From assembly GCF_000151315.2 (NCBI RefSeq), contig NW_011887293.1, forward strand, positions 2,356,946 through 2,420,945: DNA of 64,000 nt, given 5' to 3'. Both the position numbers and the translations under genes were made by a program. Under the pieces are notes generated by a model that had not been told where the DNA came from, did no database searches, and worked only from the letters and a program-made list of their open reading frames with translations. Source of the stretch: Capsaspora owczarzaki ATCC 30864 (Eukaryota; Opisthokonta; Filasterea). Positions 1 through 12,770 of this stretch are shown piece after piece (positions within the stretch are counted from its first letter, which is position 1; every line of letters begins with the position of its first letter).

Positions 1-65
1 TCAAAAACTCACACAACAATACACTAACAAAAAAACTAAAAGTCGAAAGCTCGAAAGACACCCCT

Positions 66-3000
66 TCACCGCTGCTCCTTGTTCAGGAAACGAAGGGCAA
101 AGTAGGTCAGAATGCGGAAGCCTGCCCACCATCCCAGGAGAATGTAGACATTGTCCCAAGGATTGGCGATGACAAGGTCGTAGGTCTGTAGAATCACATA
201 ATTCACCTCCTGCTGCGTCAAGCCGTCCGTGGAGAGGGTTCCGTTGACGATTGGTGGCGCGACTGCATCCGTGAACTCGGCCTTGACGAGACCAGAAAAC
301 CCAGCGGACATGTACGAGGCATAGTATGCCCAGGTCCAGTAGTTGGGTAAGTTGGGCAAGGTCTGAAAGCAACCGGCAAAGAGCATGGCAAAGGTGTTGT
401 ACGATGCAGCGCCCATGTTGGCTCCCTCCGCTGTCGATGCAGCCGCACCCACCAGCGACACAAAGCTGATGCCGACGTTAATGAAGATGACAATCACGAC
501 GCAGTAATACAGCAGATCTTGCTGGAATCCAATCATAAAGTAGCAAATGATGGCAAACACCAAGCCACTCAGCGCGTACTGTGGTGTTTCGTTCACGACT
601 CGTGCGGCGAGATAGGCACTCGTGCGGTATGCTCCCGCGGCCCGTTCGCGTAGAAACAAGTGACGTTCTTCCACAACTATTCGGCATGGCGAGTAACAGG
701 TGAGTCTGTGACAACATCCAAAAAACCATCCATCACCAGGCAACAACAGCAACAACAACATCAACATCAACCACCCTTACGCAGCGGAGCCACCAGGAAG
801 CTTTCAACACCAAGAAATACAGGAATGTAGTAAAGTGCCATGACAATCGAACGCTCTTTGTCTTGGTTGAGCGAGGCCCAGATCGAACCGGTGATCACAC
901 CAAACACAATGTTGATGATAAGGCCGGCAGCAAACATGAAGGGGTTGCGCAGGGTGGTAAAGAACATGCGACGCGACAGCAGCGCGAATTGGACAAGGAA
1001 GGAAGTGGCGTACGTGGCGCCATAGGTGGTCGTGATGGCTTTCACCTCGGCATTCGAGTCTACAGCAGTATCGGCTGCTTTGCGCGTGCTCTGGAGGGCC
1101 TGGCGAGTAGCAGCATACTGTGCCGAGCTCATGAAAGAATTGACAAGAGCTTGCACAGACTCGTCGGTGGGCGCGCCGCTCTTGTCCGCCGATTGAGACG
1201 ACGAGTAAGTGAGTCCTGAGGCATCTGTGCTAGCAGAGACTGTGCTGAGCCGTGTGCTTGCGGTAGACGGGTCGGGAGTTGCCACATGAGCAGCTTGACC
1301 AGACAACGGCGGACGAACCGTCACCACATCAAGTATAAAGTCGGCAATGTTAAAGCCAGCTGGGCACTCATACCCCTGCTGTGCAAAGTAGCGCCCAACT
1401 GAACTGGCAGATCCGTAGTACACGGGCGAGCCTTGAGACATGAGCAAAAGCTGGTCAAACATATGGAAAATGTTGGATCGAGGTTGGTGAATAGTCGTGA
1501 GCACTGCTCGTCCTTGCTTGGCAAGACCCATGATTGTCTCCATCACATTGAGGGCGTCAGTTGCGGAAAGGCCGCTTGTAGGCTCATCTGCGCGATTCAT
1601 TCAGGTCAAAGTGAGGAAGAGCAAGCGGCATTGGAGTTTACCATCAACGGAAGGCAAAGATGAGCCGTCAAACCAACGCAGACAATGCAAGCAAACCCAA
1701 GCAACCCAAACAACCACAGAGGTATAACAATCATCTCCGACGTACCAAGGAACAGAATGGATGGCGATGTCAACAGCTCAGTTCCAATGGAGAGGCGCCG
1801 ACGTTCGCCGCCAGAGATGCCTCGAAGGAGCTTGCCGCCGATGCGTGAATCTTTGCAGCCGCCGAGTGTCAACAAGCGGATGATTTCGTCGACTCGAGCA
1901 TTCTTGCGGACGTTGGCGAGGCTTTGGGGCAGTCGCAGCTGTGCAGTGTACCACAGCGACTCGCGCACGGTTAACGTTTCCGGCAAGACGTCGTCCTGCG
2001 TCACGTAGCCAGACATGCGGGTAAAGAAACGACCAAACGATTCGCGTGGCTTGTCGTTGATGAGGACTTGGCCTCGAATGTCACCGCGCGTCTTCCTGCC
2101 CGCAAGAATGTCCAGCAGCGTTGTTTTGCCACAACCGCTGGGGCCCATGATTGCGAGCACTGTACCAGCCTCCACAATCACGGACACGCCCTTCAGAATC
2201 TCTTTTCGGATCGTAGGAGGCGCGCGCGGTTGTTTGGCATCCGGATTTTTGACCTGGAAAGTGCCGACGGTATCAGAATACAAGTCAATGACAACCGCTT
2301 TCGCAACAAAAAATCCAATCTATCGACACTGGTACCTGTACTGTAAATCGCAAATCATCGCAAGAGACTTTGGTGTTGACGCGAGGCGGAAGCGCGGCCG
2401 AAAAGGCCTCGGAAAAGCTGAGCACTTCGTCGCGCTGCATCAAGACCGACCATGTTGCGCCAGACTGTCGAGAGGCGTCTGGAATAAACAGTGGCATGTT
2501 TGCGGCCGTGATTTCTGCAGAATCAGGAAGGTTGATGGAAACGTGGGACTCCAAAGGCTGCTCCAAATCGCGCAATGAAGCATTGAGCGATTGGCCAATC
2601 TGCTGAGCCTCCAAGAGATCTTTGCGATCAACGTCTTCCTGCTCGCGGGAAGGTTTCGGCTTTTTCATAATACCCCGCGTGGGTGTGAGCTTTGACATTG
2701 GGATGGCTTCGGGGTGGCTGGGGGACGTCGAGGCTTGGGCTGCAGTCGAGGCGGCGGAATTGGCATGTTCGCTAGTGTCGATTCGAGGACGAGGCGTGAC
2801 TGCAGCCAAAGTGGCGACCATGCTAGTCAGAGCATGGATCTCAATCCCGAACTGCGGATGGCCAAACTGGCCTTCGCGAGTTCGTTCAATAATCACTCGC
2901 GAACACGTTTGAACATGCTCGACGAGCGGACCGCGCGAAACTGGGTCGTACTGCTTGGCAAATTCTTTCAGCTCGGCCAACGCCTCCTTCCACGCGTTGG

Positions 3001-3738
3001 ATATCTCTGAGGTCGAGTTGGTCGTTTCCCAGACGGAGAGGGCAGCTCTGAGCAACTGAGCAATTCGTGCCTGCTGTTTTCCTTGTGGCGAGTGCGGCGA
3101 ACCGATCATGGAGCGGATTCTCCCCTTGAAGCTGGCAACACCGACGCTCAAGCGACGGCCAATTGACTCGTGGCGGTGCGCGCCCACAAATCCTGCTGAG
3201 ACCGAGTCGGTGCGAAGTCCCAGTCTGTCGTTGCTCTGATTCTCAGCAGAGATTGCGTTCTGCTGCGCTGCATGCTGCTCTGCGTACTCGCGCTTCTGCT
3301 CCCGGGTGAGCGTGAATGACACACTCAGTGGCCTTGCTTTCGCTCCTTGGGCGCCTGCGGCAGCTGCCGTCGTTGCAGTCGCCGGTGGTGTCGGCGTTGC
3401 GGTCGAGACGGGTGCGGTTTGCTGCAATCCCACTTCGCCTTCGACTCTGACGACCACCACGCCCTCTTCGACTGCCGCCGCGTCGTCCGCCGTGGCGAGC
3501 GCTGCAGAATCGCCCTGCTCAGCTCGGGTTGCGGAGGAGGTCGTCCTCGCCCTCGACCTCGAGCTCGCTGTCGTCGTTGTTGTTGTTGTCGCTGTTGTGG
3601 GTTGATTAGCCTGGTTACGAACGTGGCTGCTGCCGTCGTCGTCTTCCGCGTTCCCAGCGGCGTCGGTCACTTTGTCCACCACGGCACCCGTGTGCGCAGT
3701 CGTTGATGCATGCTGGTCCAGCAACGGGGCGCCGTGAC

Positions 3739-3774
<36 letters not shown>

Positions 3775-3802
3775 GTGCCAATCGAGGTGAATGGTCGCTC
3801 AT
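66..3802 (-). CDS. ABCG-family half-transporter with long N-terminal extension
   Basis: Predicted ATP-driven membrane transporter of the ABCG (White/ABCG1) type, NBD before TMD. Four exons fit with GT-AG introns: 3802-2336, 2253-1746, 1587-781 and 676-66, giving 1130 aa. Residues 1-489 are hydrophilic, Ser/Thr/Ala-rich and contain a poly-Ser run. The nucleotide-binding domain has Walker A GPSGCGKTT (about 525), signature ISGGERRR, and Walker B ILFLDEPTSG, which is built across the second intron. A H-loop lies in TTIHQPRSN. From about residue 850 there are hydrophobic segments and the ABCG hallmark FLRERAAGAY, then a short C-terminus ending NKEQR. The ABC half is a normal length for a half-transporter, which must dimerise. 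The 489-residue N-terminal extension is not typical of the family. The substrate cannot be read from the sequence. The third-intron acceptor (GAATAG at 682-677) was chosen because it keeps the conserved EERHLFLRE frame. Confidence 0.9.
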
Positions 3803-4434
<632 letters not shown>

Positions 4435-4436
4435 AT

Positions 4437-5636
4437 GTGCAACGAGCACGCCTCGGTCGCATTGATCTCCAGTGCGATTTAGCAGACCCGCTGTCTGAAG
4501 GGTGCTTCACCTCGAACTTTGCAAAGTTTCGACCCCCTTTGGCTCAATATACAACATACGATGGCCCGGTGGCAGCGCACATTATCCCGCTGTTGTGTGG
4601 CTCGGAAGGAAAGCCGCTCGCTCATTGCTTGTTTTCCATCATGGCGACCGCCACCTCGTTGTATTACGAGTACAATGGTTTGGTGGATTTGTACTTTGTC
4701 GTTGACGAGACCACCGACACTGCACTCCGCCAGACCTGGCGCAATGTCGATCCAGCGTTTTTCGTGCCGGACGAGAATCTCGACGGCTGGCATGCACGAC
4801 GACCCTTCTATACAATCATTATGCCGTCTGCCCTCGCAACTCTACCCAGCTTTGGGCGCAATCCGGTCTGGTTTAAAAAGTACTACGCGCTCGATCTGCT
4901 GGCTCGCGCGTCGCTTGGCGAGACTTGGGCGCTGCCTTTCAACGTGCCGACGTACGAGTATTTTATTGTGACCGACGTGGAAGTTGTCTGGAGCAGAGGC
5001 GTGTTGAACACTGCATCGACAACCGCCTCCGCCTCCGCGGTCAATCGGCGAGCCGCACTGCGGGCAGCCCTGGCCGCCAACGACCACCGAACACACTTCT
5101 TTGGCGTCACAATGTTCCCTGGCCATCCACCAGTGTTTGACGATATCATGAACGCATCTGCCGACTTGATCCGTCGGACGGACGATGCCGCTTACCAGCA
5201 GCTGCGCCGCAAGACAGCCAACTTGTCGACATACACTTGGTTTAACGACATGCCTGTCTTTCCAGCCATGTATGTGCCCGAGTTTCTTGCACTCATTGAC
5301 ACGTCACGCAGACACGAGGAGGTGACCTGGTTCTGGTTTGACCATCTTGTTTTCCAGTACTGGCTGCTGGCCTTCAAAGACAAGCAGATGGACATTCTCG
5401 ATCACTTGGTCCCGGCACAGGGTGGTGTTCGTGCTCAAAGTTTCTCACTCGGGGAGGCCTCTGCTTACGACGAGGTGCTATGCGATGTGGCCCAGCCACT
5501 TTGGACGACGGTCTCCAACCGATGCGCATCCACACTGATGTACACGCAGATAGATCGCTCAAACAGCTTTTGTGCAGTCCCTGCGCCGTATCCCAGTTTG
5601 GAGTACATCCCGCTGTGCTATCCCAAAAAGGACTAG
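4437..5636 (+). CDS. Glycosyltransferase-like protein, function uncertain; 5' end unresolved
   Basis: An open frame of 399 codons ends in TAG at 5634-5636 and has the codon bias of this genome. The frame starts with GTG. Its first in-frame ATG is at 4641, but the protein-like sequence begins earlier, so an upstream exon probably supplies the start. One candidate acceptor is the AG before TGCGATTTAG at about 4469. The protein has a central segment with WFKKYYALDLL followed by YEYFIVTDVEVVW, where the TDxE resembles the acidic metal-binding motif of nucleotide-sugar transferase folds. WFNDMPVFPAMYVPEFL and a cysteine-containing C-terminus follow. This order resembles uncharacterised glycosyltransferase-like families such as DUF6492. 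No membrane anchor is visible in the part present. The coding call is firm; the function is inference. Confidence 0.6.
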   Translation: MQRARLGRIDLQCDLADPLSEGCFTSNFAKFRPPLAQYTTYDGPVAAHIIPLLCGSEGKPLAHCLFSIMATATSLYYEYNGLVDLYFVVDETTDTALRQTWRNVDPAFFVPDENLDGWHARRPFYTIIMPSALATLPSFGRNPVWFKKYYALDLLARASLGETWALPFNVPTYEYFIVTDVEVVWSRGVLNTASTTASASAVNRRAALRAALAANDHRTHFFGVTMFPGHPPVFDDIMNASADLIRRTDDAAYQQLRRKTANLSTYTWFNDMPVFPAMYVPEFLALIDTSRRHEEVTWFWFDHLVFQYWLLAFKDKQMDILDHLVPAQGGVRAQSFSLGEASAYDEVLCDVAQPLWTTVSNRCASTLMYTQIDRSNSFCAVPAPYPSLEYIPLCYPKKD

Positions 5637-6234
5637 CCCTGAGCTTTGTGCGCCGTTGATTGTTGTTTGTTGTTATTTATTCTCAAACCTTCGTGCGAGC
5701 GTTTGCCTTTTGTTTTTCCAATACATTTGTGCTTTGACGAACTATGTAAGCTCCAAGATTTGATATTGGGCAGACCGTTGCCGTGATCTCGACCCGCTTT
5801 GCTCTCAGCAGTACTATCGTATTGATGGTTAAGAACAAATCGGCATTCTGGAAGCGTTTGCAAAACTACCTGTTCGTTCGAGGGATGGTGGCACTCATTT
5901 TGAGTTCTTCAGAGCTCTACAATACTGTACAAGCTCAAACTGGGAACCATTCCGGCTTTGGTTCACGCTTCGGGGTAATCCACAGGTTGATCACAGCACC
6001 TTAATTCATGTTTGCACGGTTTCATGATGGAAAGGTTGACACTCAACGAAGTACTTGTATTTGTCAAGCCATGCAAGGTAAAAACACACACTCACAAACA
6101 AACAAACAAAAAAACTACGTCTACAAAACTCCCCGAACTCAAACACAATCTGCTCCCTCGAAGTGAGCAAAAGTCATCATCAGAAGAAAACACAGCAACA
6201 CACCACCAGAGAAAAGGAAGCGAGCGTTCTTTGG
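5637..6234. other. Convergent 3' flanks
   Basis: Two genes point toward each other here. The sequence is AT-rich and includes an A-rich CAAACAAACAAA patch near 6095-6110. I see no gene in it. Confidence 0.5.
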
Positions 6235-9200
6235 TTAATTCGGCGGTTGATTCTCGCTCAAGCTGTTCCAAGTGAGAAAGCCATGCCGTCAAACAGTAAG
6301 TACCACGTGCATACACGACAGAATCAGCATCAGAGAAAGGGACCATACTTGAGCCAGTCAAGTGCAGAATTCTGGTTGAGTGCGTTGTCCAACGCAAGCT
6401 CTCCGGCTTCCCCGATTTCGTTATACCACAAACTGTTTGCATTGGAGTGAGCAAAAGCACTGCAGAGCAGCACGTACACACATTCATTGCTGATCTCAAT
6501 CTGGTTCTATACCTGAGCCCCTTGAGCGTGGTATTCCGCAGGAGCGCTTCTGCCAACCTTTCGGCGCCAGCATCGCCAATATGATTCTTTCCGAGACTTT
6601 GGATAACGCCGTGAGTAACATGCAGCTTGTTCAATTACCAATGCGATACGAAGCAGCAGAAAAGCGAGAGGAACATACTCGAGGGTTGTCAGTGTTGTGT
6701 TCTGCGAAATCACTGCCGCCATCGCATTTGCACCACTATCGCCGATAGAATTGCGGGACAGGCTGCTCTCAAAAGGTAAGTACCGCTATCACTGTTCATT
6801 CAACGACATGCTCAGCATGCAAGGTAGCAAGCGAACGGAAACGTACTCGAGCGACGTCAATCCCACGTTGTGCTTCAGTTCCTCCGCCAGCGCCTGCGCT
6901 CCTGCACTGCCAATCCAACACTCGCGCAGGCTGCTCAAAGTGTGAGTATCATCAGCGCAGCGCAACAAGGCAAGGGCGCAACAAGGCAAGGGCAGAAATA
7001 GCCATTTCGTACTTTAGAGTGGTCAGTGTCGTGTTCGCCCTGAGTGCCTTGGAAATCGCCTCCGCTCCTGCATCTCCGAGCAGAGTGGAACTCAGACTAG
7101 AGCCATGTCGTGATTGAACAAACCCCCGACATGGTCGAGCAGCGATTAGCTGACAACGCCAAGAACGACAACAATCAGCAAGGCAGCGCGATGGAAAGAC
7201 AACATACTTGAGTATAGTGAGCTTGGTGTTCTGCGTCAGCGCTTCTGCAATCGCTTGGGCTCCAATCGGGCCAATCTTATTGGAATTCAGACTGTTTGTT
7301 GTCACGCGGTGAGTACTTGCATCAACGTGTCCACCGCCTCTCCCCCGAACGAAGCAAATCAGCGAGAGAAGCAAACATACTCGAGCTCGGGTCATCCAAG
7401 AATTCTGCTTGAGCGATGTTGCAATGACTTGCGCTCCAAAGGAGTCAACGCCAAAGGGAATCCTAAACAGTGTCGTGAACAACCATCAAATGTAGCTTCC
7501 AATGAAAGAGATAAAACCAACCAAGCACGAAAACTTACTCAAGCTTGCTTGGCTTGGTCAAACTCAGAACCTCTTGAATCACTTGCACTCCAGCAGAGTC
7601 AACAATGTTCTCACGCAAGCTGTCCGCATAAACTGAGTTACTTATATCCATCGAAAGAAGCATCACATGCGTCGACGTCATAGAAGGGGGAACAACAGGA
7701 GAAGGGAGAAGGAACATACAAAAGCCTGGAAACCCGCGACAGGGCTTTTTCGAGTCCAAAATCATGCGGATTACGCACCTGCGGCAGCAGACTGTGACCA
7801 CACGGTGACAAGTTGCGTGAGCGACCACCTTTGGCCACTTCAGAGTTAATGTCAACTGCAGGACAACATACCGCTCTGTGGTCAATGGTTCTGACATTTC
7901 ACGCTCGAATTCAGGATCGTAGTTGTTCCAATCTCGCAATCTGGAATAACGCCGTGAGTAATCGCAGCAGAAAGAATCATTTTATGCGCACAATTGAGAC
8001 TTTGACCGGCACGAGGGAGTATAACCTACTTGAACGTGGTCAGCGTAGTGTTGTGTTTGAGTGCGGCTGCGATTGTTTGCACTGCACAGGCAACAAAGCT
8101 AGCCGACAGCCTGTGATGTCATCACGGTGAAGAACACGAACAACCAAACCAAAAAACGAACAATGAATCATCAATTAGCACTTTGGTATCACTTTCGGAG
8201 CATCAAACGACACACAATGAAAGGTGACCGTACTCGAGGGTGGTGAGCTTGGCGTTTTGCTGCAGCACAGTGGCAATCGCGTGCGCTCCGGCTTTGCCAA
8301 GCACGTCGTTCCCTAGTCTAATCCCAGAAACAGTGTCAGTTTCAGTGAATCAAGCATCGAGGCATATCGGCATGCGACTTGGTACGTACTTGAGCGAGGT
8401 TAGAGTCGTGTTCTGAACAAGTGCGGGTGCAATTGCCTGCGTCTCAGCATCGCCAATGGAATTGCCATCCAACCTGCTCCCACATAACAAGCAAAGTGAT
8501 TACAGTGAGGCATGACACCAATCACCGCGGAAGATTGAACATACTCGAGCGTGGTCAGCGCAGTGTTCACTTTGAGCGCCTCGGCAATAGGTTTCACACC
8601 AGCAGTGCCAATGGCATTGTTATTCAGACTGCAACCACATGTTAAGTAAGAATACCAACAAGCAGGTCGTCCGCCTTCAGGTGTGACATCAATCAGCAAA
8701 CAAAGAACGTACCGCAGCGTCGTCAGAGTCTTGCTCTGCTTCAGGGCCTCGGCAATCGCCTGCGCTCCAACAGCGCCGATAGGGTTGAAGGCAATCAAAC
8801 CACGATCATTGGACGATAAACTGATTGAGCAATGCGGTGAGCAATAGAACGATCAAGGAACAGCAATTGTGTATGAGTGACAGAAAGCCCTTACTCGAGT
8901 GTCGTCAGCGCCGTGTTCTGCTTGAGAGCTTCGGCAATCTCGTGCACTTTAAAACGAAGTTGACTGCAACTCAGACTGTTGGCTGATCGTGAGTAAATGC
9001 AGCAACAACCAGTTCCACAACAACCAGCTCCACAACAACAGGAGCATAGAACGTACTCGAGAGTGGTCAAACTGGTGTTCGACTTCAGCATTTCGGCAAT
9101 GCTGTTGGCTCCAACATCGTCAATCGGGTTCATTGAAAGACTGTGTTTTCGAGTGGCAAGGAAAAGTTTCATCAGAATATAGCTTCGCTCTCTACAACAG

Positions 9201-12200
9201 CACTCCCAAACGTACTTGAGCGTGGTCAACGTGTTGTTCTGCGCGAGTGCTCCACCGATCGCTTGGAGTCCAGCAGTGCCAATCCTGCAGTCTTTGAGAC
9301 TTGACACGTGACAAGCAATACAAGCAAGGTTAATCTTTGGCCTTTGCAGACGAGAAACGGGCCAATGCGGCTGAAAAACATACTGCAGAGTGGTAAGCGT
9401 CTTGTTCTGCCGAAGAGCATCCGCAATGGCCTGCGCGCCGGCATCACCAAATCGACTGTGGTCCAGACTGTGATCAAGCAGTGAGAATTTCAAAGCACCC
9501 TGATAATCAAGAGTGATAGCGTCGAACCGGCATGACAGATTGCAAACATACTTGAGTGTGGTCAGTGTGGTGTTGCTCTTGAGTGCTGTAGCAATCGCCT
9601 GCGCTCCGGCTACTTCCATTGCGTCACGCGCAAGTCTATTCCAAACCGGTGAGTCATACCATCGGATACCACAATACAGCACAACATTCATCAACACAAA
9701 GCGAAGATCTCGTACGAGAGTTTCGTGAGAGAAGTATTTTTCGCGAGCGCTTCTGCAATTGCTTGGAATCCAACGCTGTTCAATCTATTGTCGCCCAGAC
9801 TATAATCAACGTGTGAGCATGCGGTATTAGGCAGCCGTGATTGCCTCGATTTTCGTTCTCTTCATCTTTCTGCTTTTTGTTTGGGGTGGGGGGATAAAGG
9901 TAGGAGCTGTCACGTACTCAAGCTCAGTCAGCGTCGTGTTCACTTGGAGCATCCGTGGTATCGCCGCCTGCGCACCTGAGCCGAGAGTGATATTGTTTTT
10001 CAAGCTGCGAGCATTACAGTCAGCGACAGGGCAAATGAAACAGCACTTGCAGTTACAAAGACATGGATTCAGTCAAAATGAGAAGGGAGGATCATACTTG
10101 AGGGAGGTCAACGTCGTGTTCTGCTCGAGCGCGTGGACAATCGCTTCAACTCCAGCATCTCCAATCGAACACCAATAAAGCCTGTGGCAATTGATGTCAG
10201 CGATGGCATAACAACGCAGCAGTAGAACCCAGAGTCACAACATCCATCCGGCAGAACGTACGAAAGCGTGGTCAGCGTCTTGTTGCACACCAGAGCATCA
10301 GCGATCGCAAGTCCACCAGCTTCGCCAATCTTGTTTTTATCCAAACTTTTACAATGAAGTGAGCAACACATACCACAGCAGCTCCAATCATGACCTCAAG
10401 CAATGATTCAGCACGACAGTGACACTGACACAAGCGTAGTCAATGCCGAGTTGGTCTTGAGTGCCTCTCCAATCGCTTGCGTTCCAGCGCTGCCAATGTC
10501 GTTGCCGAGCAAGCTGGTGACCATGCAATGAGAATCAATAATTCAATATGCGATTCAACTTATCAGCGAACAAGCAACTAGCAGACGAGGAAGAGAGTGG
10601 TGGAATCCTACCGGAGTGCAGTCAAAGTGGTGTTTTGTTTCAGCACTTTTCCGATCGCTTGAGCTCCAAAGTCTCCAATTCGAGGACCATACAACCTGAC
10701 CCAACATACAGACATGGTTAGATTGATGTTTGCAATTAGACGCGGTAGTGGTCAGCATGAGAGGAAAGAAGCATACTCTAGGGTGGTCAGTGACGTGTTT
10801 TGCTTCAGGATGGCGGCAATCGCGTTTGTTTCTGCCGGGCCGAATTTACCCCAGCCCACACTGTTACCACACAATGAGCGACGCCATCGAAGCAAACAGG
10901 AGCATTTGCAATGGTTCACTGGAATGCAAACAAAATGCGAAAATGGTGCGTACTAGAGCGTGGTCAACGTGGAGTTCTGCGTCAGTGCCTTTGCCATCGA
11001 TCGCGCTCCATTGGCATCGAGGTAACCTCTGTCGTTACATGGTGAGCCAATTACCTCGCACAAAGCAACACGGGCAAATGGTGCAAAAACAACTTACGAG
11101 AGTTCAGTCAGTGTGGTGTTTTGCGTCAGTGCATCGGCAATCACTGCGTCAGTGTAATTTTGAGTCCTGTTATCATAAAGTAAAGCAGTGAGCGAGTGAG
11201 CTTTGTACAGCTGCCATTACCATAGGCAATGGATCCGGCGTTGCATACCGGAGTGTCGTCAGCGTTTTGTTCTGCGCTAACGCGGCCGCAATCGGCTGCA
11301 TTCTAGCATTCTTGAAGTCAATCACCCAATCACCCAAGCTGATACCATACGGTGAGTCAAGGCATCAAACAAACATGGAGTTAGCAGAAGCCGACAAGTA
11401 CATACTCGAGTGTAGTCAGTGTGGTGTTTTGCAGGAGTGCTTCACCAATCGCTTCTTCCCTGCTGAGCTTCTTGCTGTCCTGGTTGTCGCCAGCAGTGTC
11501 GTCCTCGCAGTCCTCGTAGTCGCCGTCGTCAGCATCGTCAGCGTCCGTTTGACGAGCCTTCCTCTTGTTCTTCTTGGCTGTTGAGGTGTTCTTCCCGGCC
11601 ATTTCAGCAGCCCGACGCTTGCTGCGGATGGTCGTGGGGGCGCCATTACTGGAAGTTGAGCTCGTCTTGCCAGTACGCGCAACTGCAACCTGAATGGGTT
11701 TGCGAGCACGAAGACTGTAGCTCACAGCCTGAGATCCTTGGTTGGTTGGTGCAGTGGCCTTCTTCTGAGCGGTCTGGCGTTATGTGAAAAATCAAACAGT
11801 AACAAAATCACGAACGAAGCAAACAAGATGTCAGTGACGAGCTTGTGGACTGGCATTACGTCTCACAACTCTTGGGCACAAGCGGCACCTTGCTGAGCGG
11901 CTCTGAGATTGAAGTGGCAGGGACCGGTGCGGCTGCCTTGCTGGTCCTGCCTCGCGGAGCAGCAATAGTAGTACTAGCCACTTGCACTGCTGATGTGGCA
12001 GCAGTAGCAGCAGTGGCAGCAGCAGCAGCACGGGCAGCAGCTCGCTTGGGTTTGGGTGGATCGACCTCCATTGGCGCGACCACACGATCGTCTTCCACTG
12101 CGTCGGTGCTACTGAGGCGACTGCTGGTCTTTGGCTTGGTGGCTCTTGTAGTGCGCATGGGAGTAGGAGCAGGAGCAGCCGAGGGTACCGCCTTCTTTGC

Positions 12201-12203
12201 CAT
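6235..12203 (-). CDS. Large leucine-rich-repeat protein, one exon per repeat
   Basis: The ATG is at 12203-12201 and the stop (TAA) at 6237-6235. Exon 1 (to about 11865) encodes a basic/Ala/Pro-rich segment beginning MAKKAVPSAAPAPTPMRTTR. Exon 2 (about 11774-11407) adds a Lys/Arg-rich stretch, the acidic run DADDADDGDYEDCEDD and the first LRR end. About thirty small exons follow, each encoding one ribonuclease-inhibitor-type repeat with the pattern LxxNxIGxxGAxAIAxAL then NTTLTTLE. Examples of exact 84-bp exons are 8628-8545, 8473-8390, 7291-7208, 7096-7013, 6930-6847, 6763-6680, 6596-6513 and 6432-6349. Each enters with one base and leaves with two (phase 2). The last exon (6262-6235) encodes LSENQPPN and stops. 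There is no signal peptide or membrane segment, so it is probably cytosolic or nuclear, and a protein-binding scaffold is likely. The exon 1/2 junction is uncertain, and repeats near 7.4-7.9 kb are degenerate. Confidence 0.8.
6349..11475 (-). repeat. Array of about thirty phase-2 LRR exons
   Basis: On the plus strand each unit reads as TAC, then an exon starting TCGAG/TTGAG, and ends just before CTG (reverse of CAG). Exon length is usually exactly 84 bp, that is 28 codons. Introns are about 75-120 bp. Longer or shorter variants occur: the exon near 8712-8820 has a seven-residue insert, and those near 10955-11025 and 11100-11165 are shorter. Because all junctions share one phase, any single exon can be lost, gained or skipped without shifting the frame. 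Confidence 0.85.
7381..7938 (-). other. Degenerate LRR block with a frame problem
   Basis: The unit at 7381-7462 aligns with the LRR consensus, but the distance from its acceptor to its GTATGT donor is 82 bp. It would exit in phase 0 instead of phase 2, which breaks the frame into the next exon. Reading straight through the following 89-bp intron restores the frame, and there is no stop in it. The units at 7550-7630 (27 residues), about 7718-7780 and about 7871-7942 keep only the start of the repeat and splice-like borders. Either this is local decay, the intron is retained, or there is an indel in the sequence. Confidence 0.5.
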
Positions 12204-12419
12204 TTGAGAACCGCAAAGATTGTTACAGATTTTTACACAATAAACAATCAACAAGAAGATCAAAAACAAAGACTGATTGTTTCGAATACGATGCCATCGT
12301 CGAGCCAGCTCTAGCGTGCTTGTCCCTGCATTTTCTTTTGTTTGTTTGGTTGGTTGGTTGTTTGTTTGCCGTTCTGTGTTGCTGTCCTCCTGACTGTCAA
12401 GCACCCGAGTCTGGAAAAA

Positions 12420-12770
12420 TTATCTTGCGCGAGACTTGAGCTTGTCGAGGAGACTTGACTGCTCATTGCTCACCTTACCGATTGTGTGGGTTCTGACCAA
12501 ACGAGGTGTCCAGATACGCCACAGAGAAACTCGGCAGGGTCGAATTGCAAACGTGGTGCTGAAATATTGCACAAAACTGAAAACCTTATTCGCCCAAAAT
12601 CCACCACTCCCGTCTTGCGGATTTGGCCGTGAGCCACTTGCCAGGATGGTGTGGATGAGTGCGTCGTACGCCAGCCACAGAAACACGTAGAGCTCGACGC
12701 GCGGCATGTGCGAGGCGAATCGACCGTCGAAACCAGCGACCCGATCGTGACGGCGTGTTTCCTCAAACAT
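12420..12770 (-). CDS. Small hypothetical ORF, doubtful
   Basis: An ATG-started frame of 116 codons lies just upstream of the LRR gene on the same strand. It contains one moderately hydrophobic stretch (VELYVFLWLAYDALIH) and a basic C-terminus (DKLKSRAR). I recognise no family. Codon use is not clearly like that of the neighbouring genes. It may be a genuine small protein, part of a spliced 5' exon, or chance. Confidence 0.25.
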   Translation of the reverse strand: MFEETRRHDRVAGFDGRFASHMPRVELYVFLWLAYDALIHTILASGSRPNPQDGSGGFWANKVFSFVQYFSTTFAIRPCRVSLWRIWTPRLVRTHTIGKVSNEQSSLLDKLKSRAR

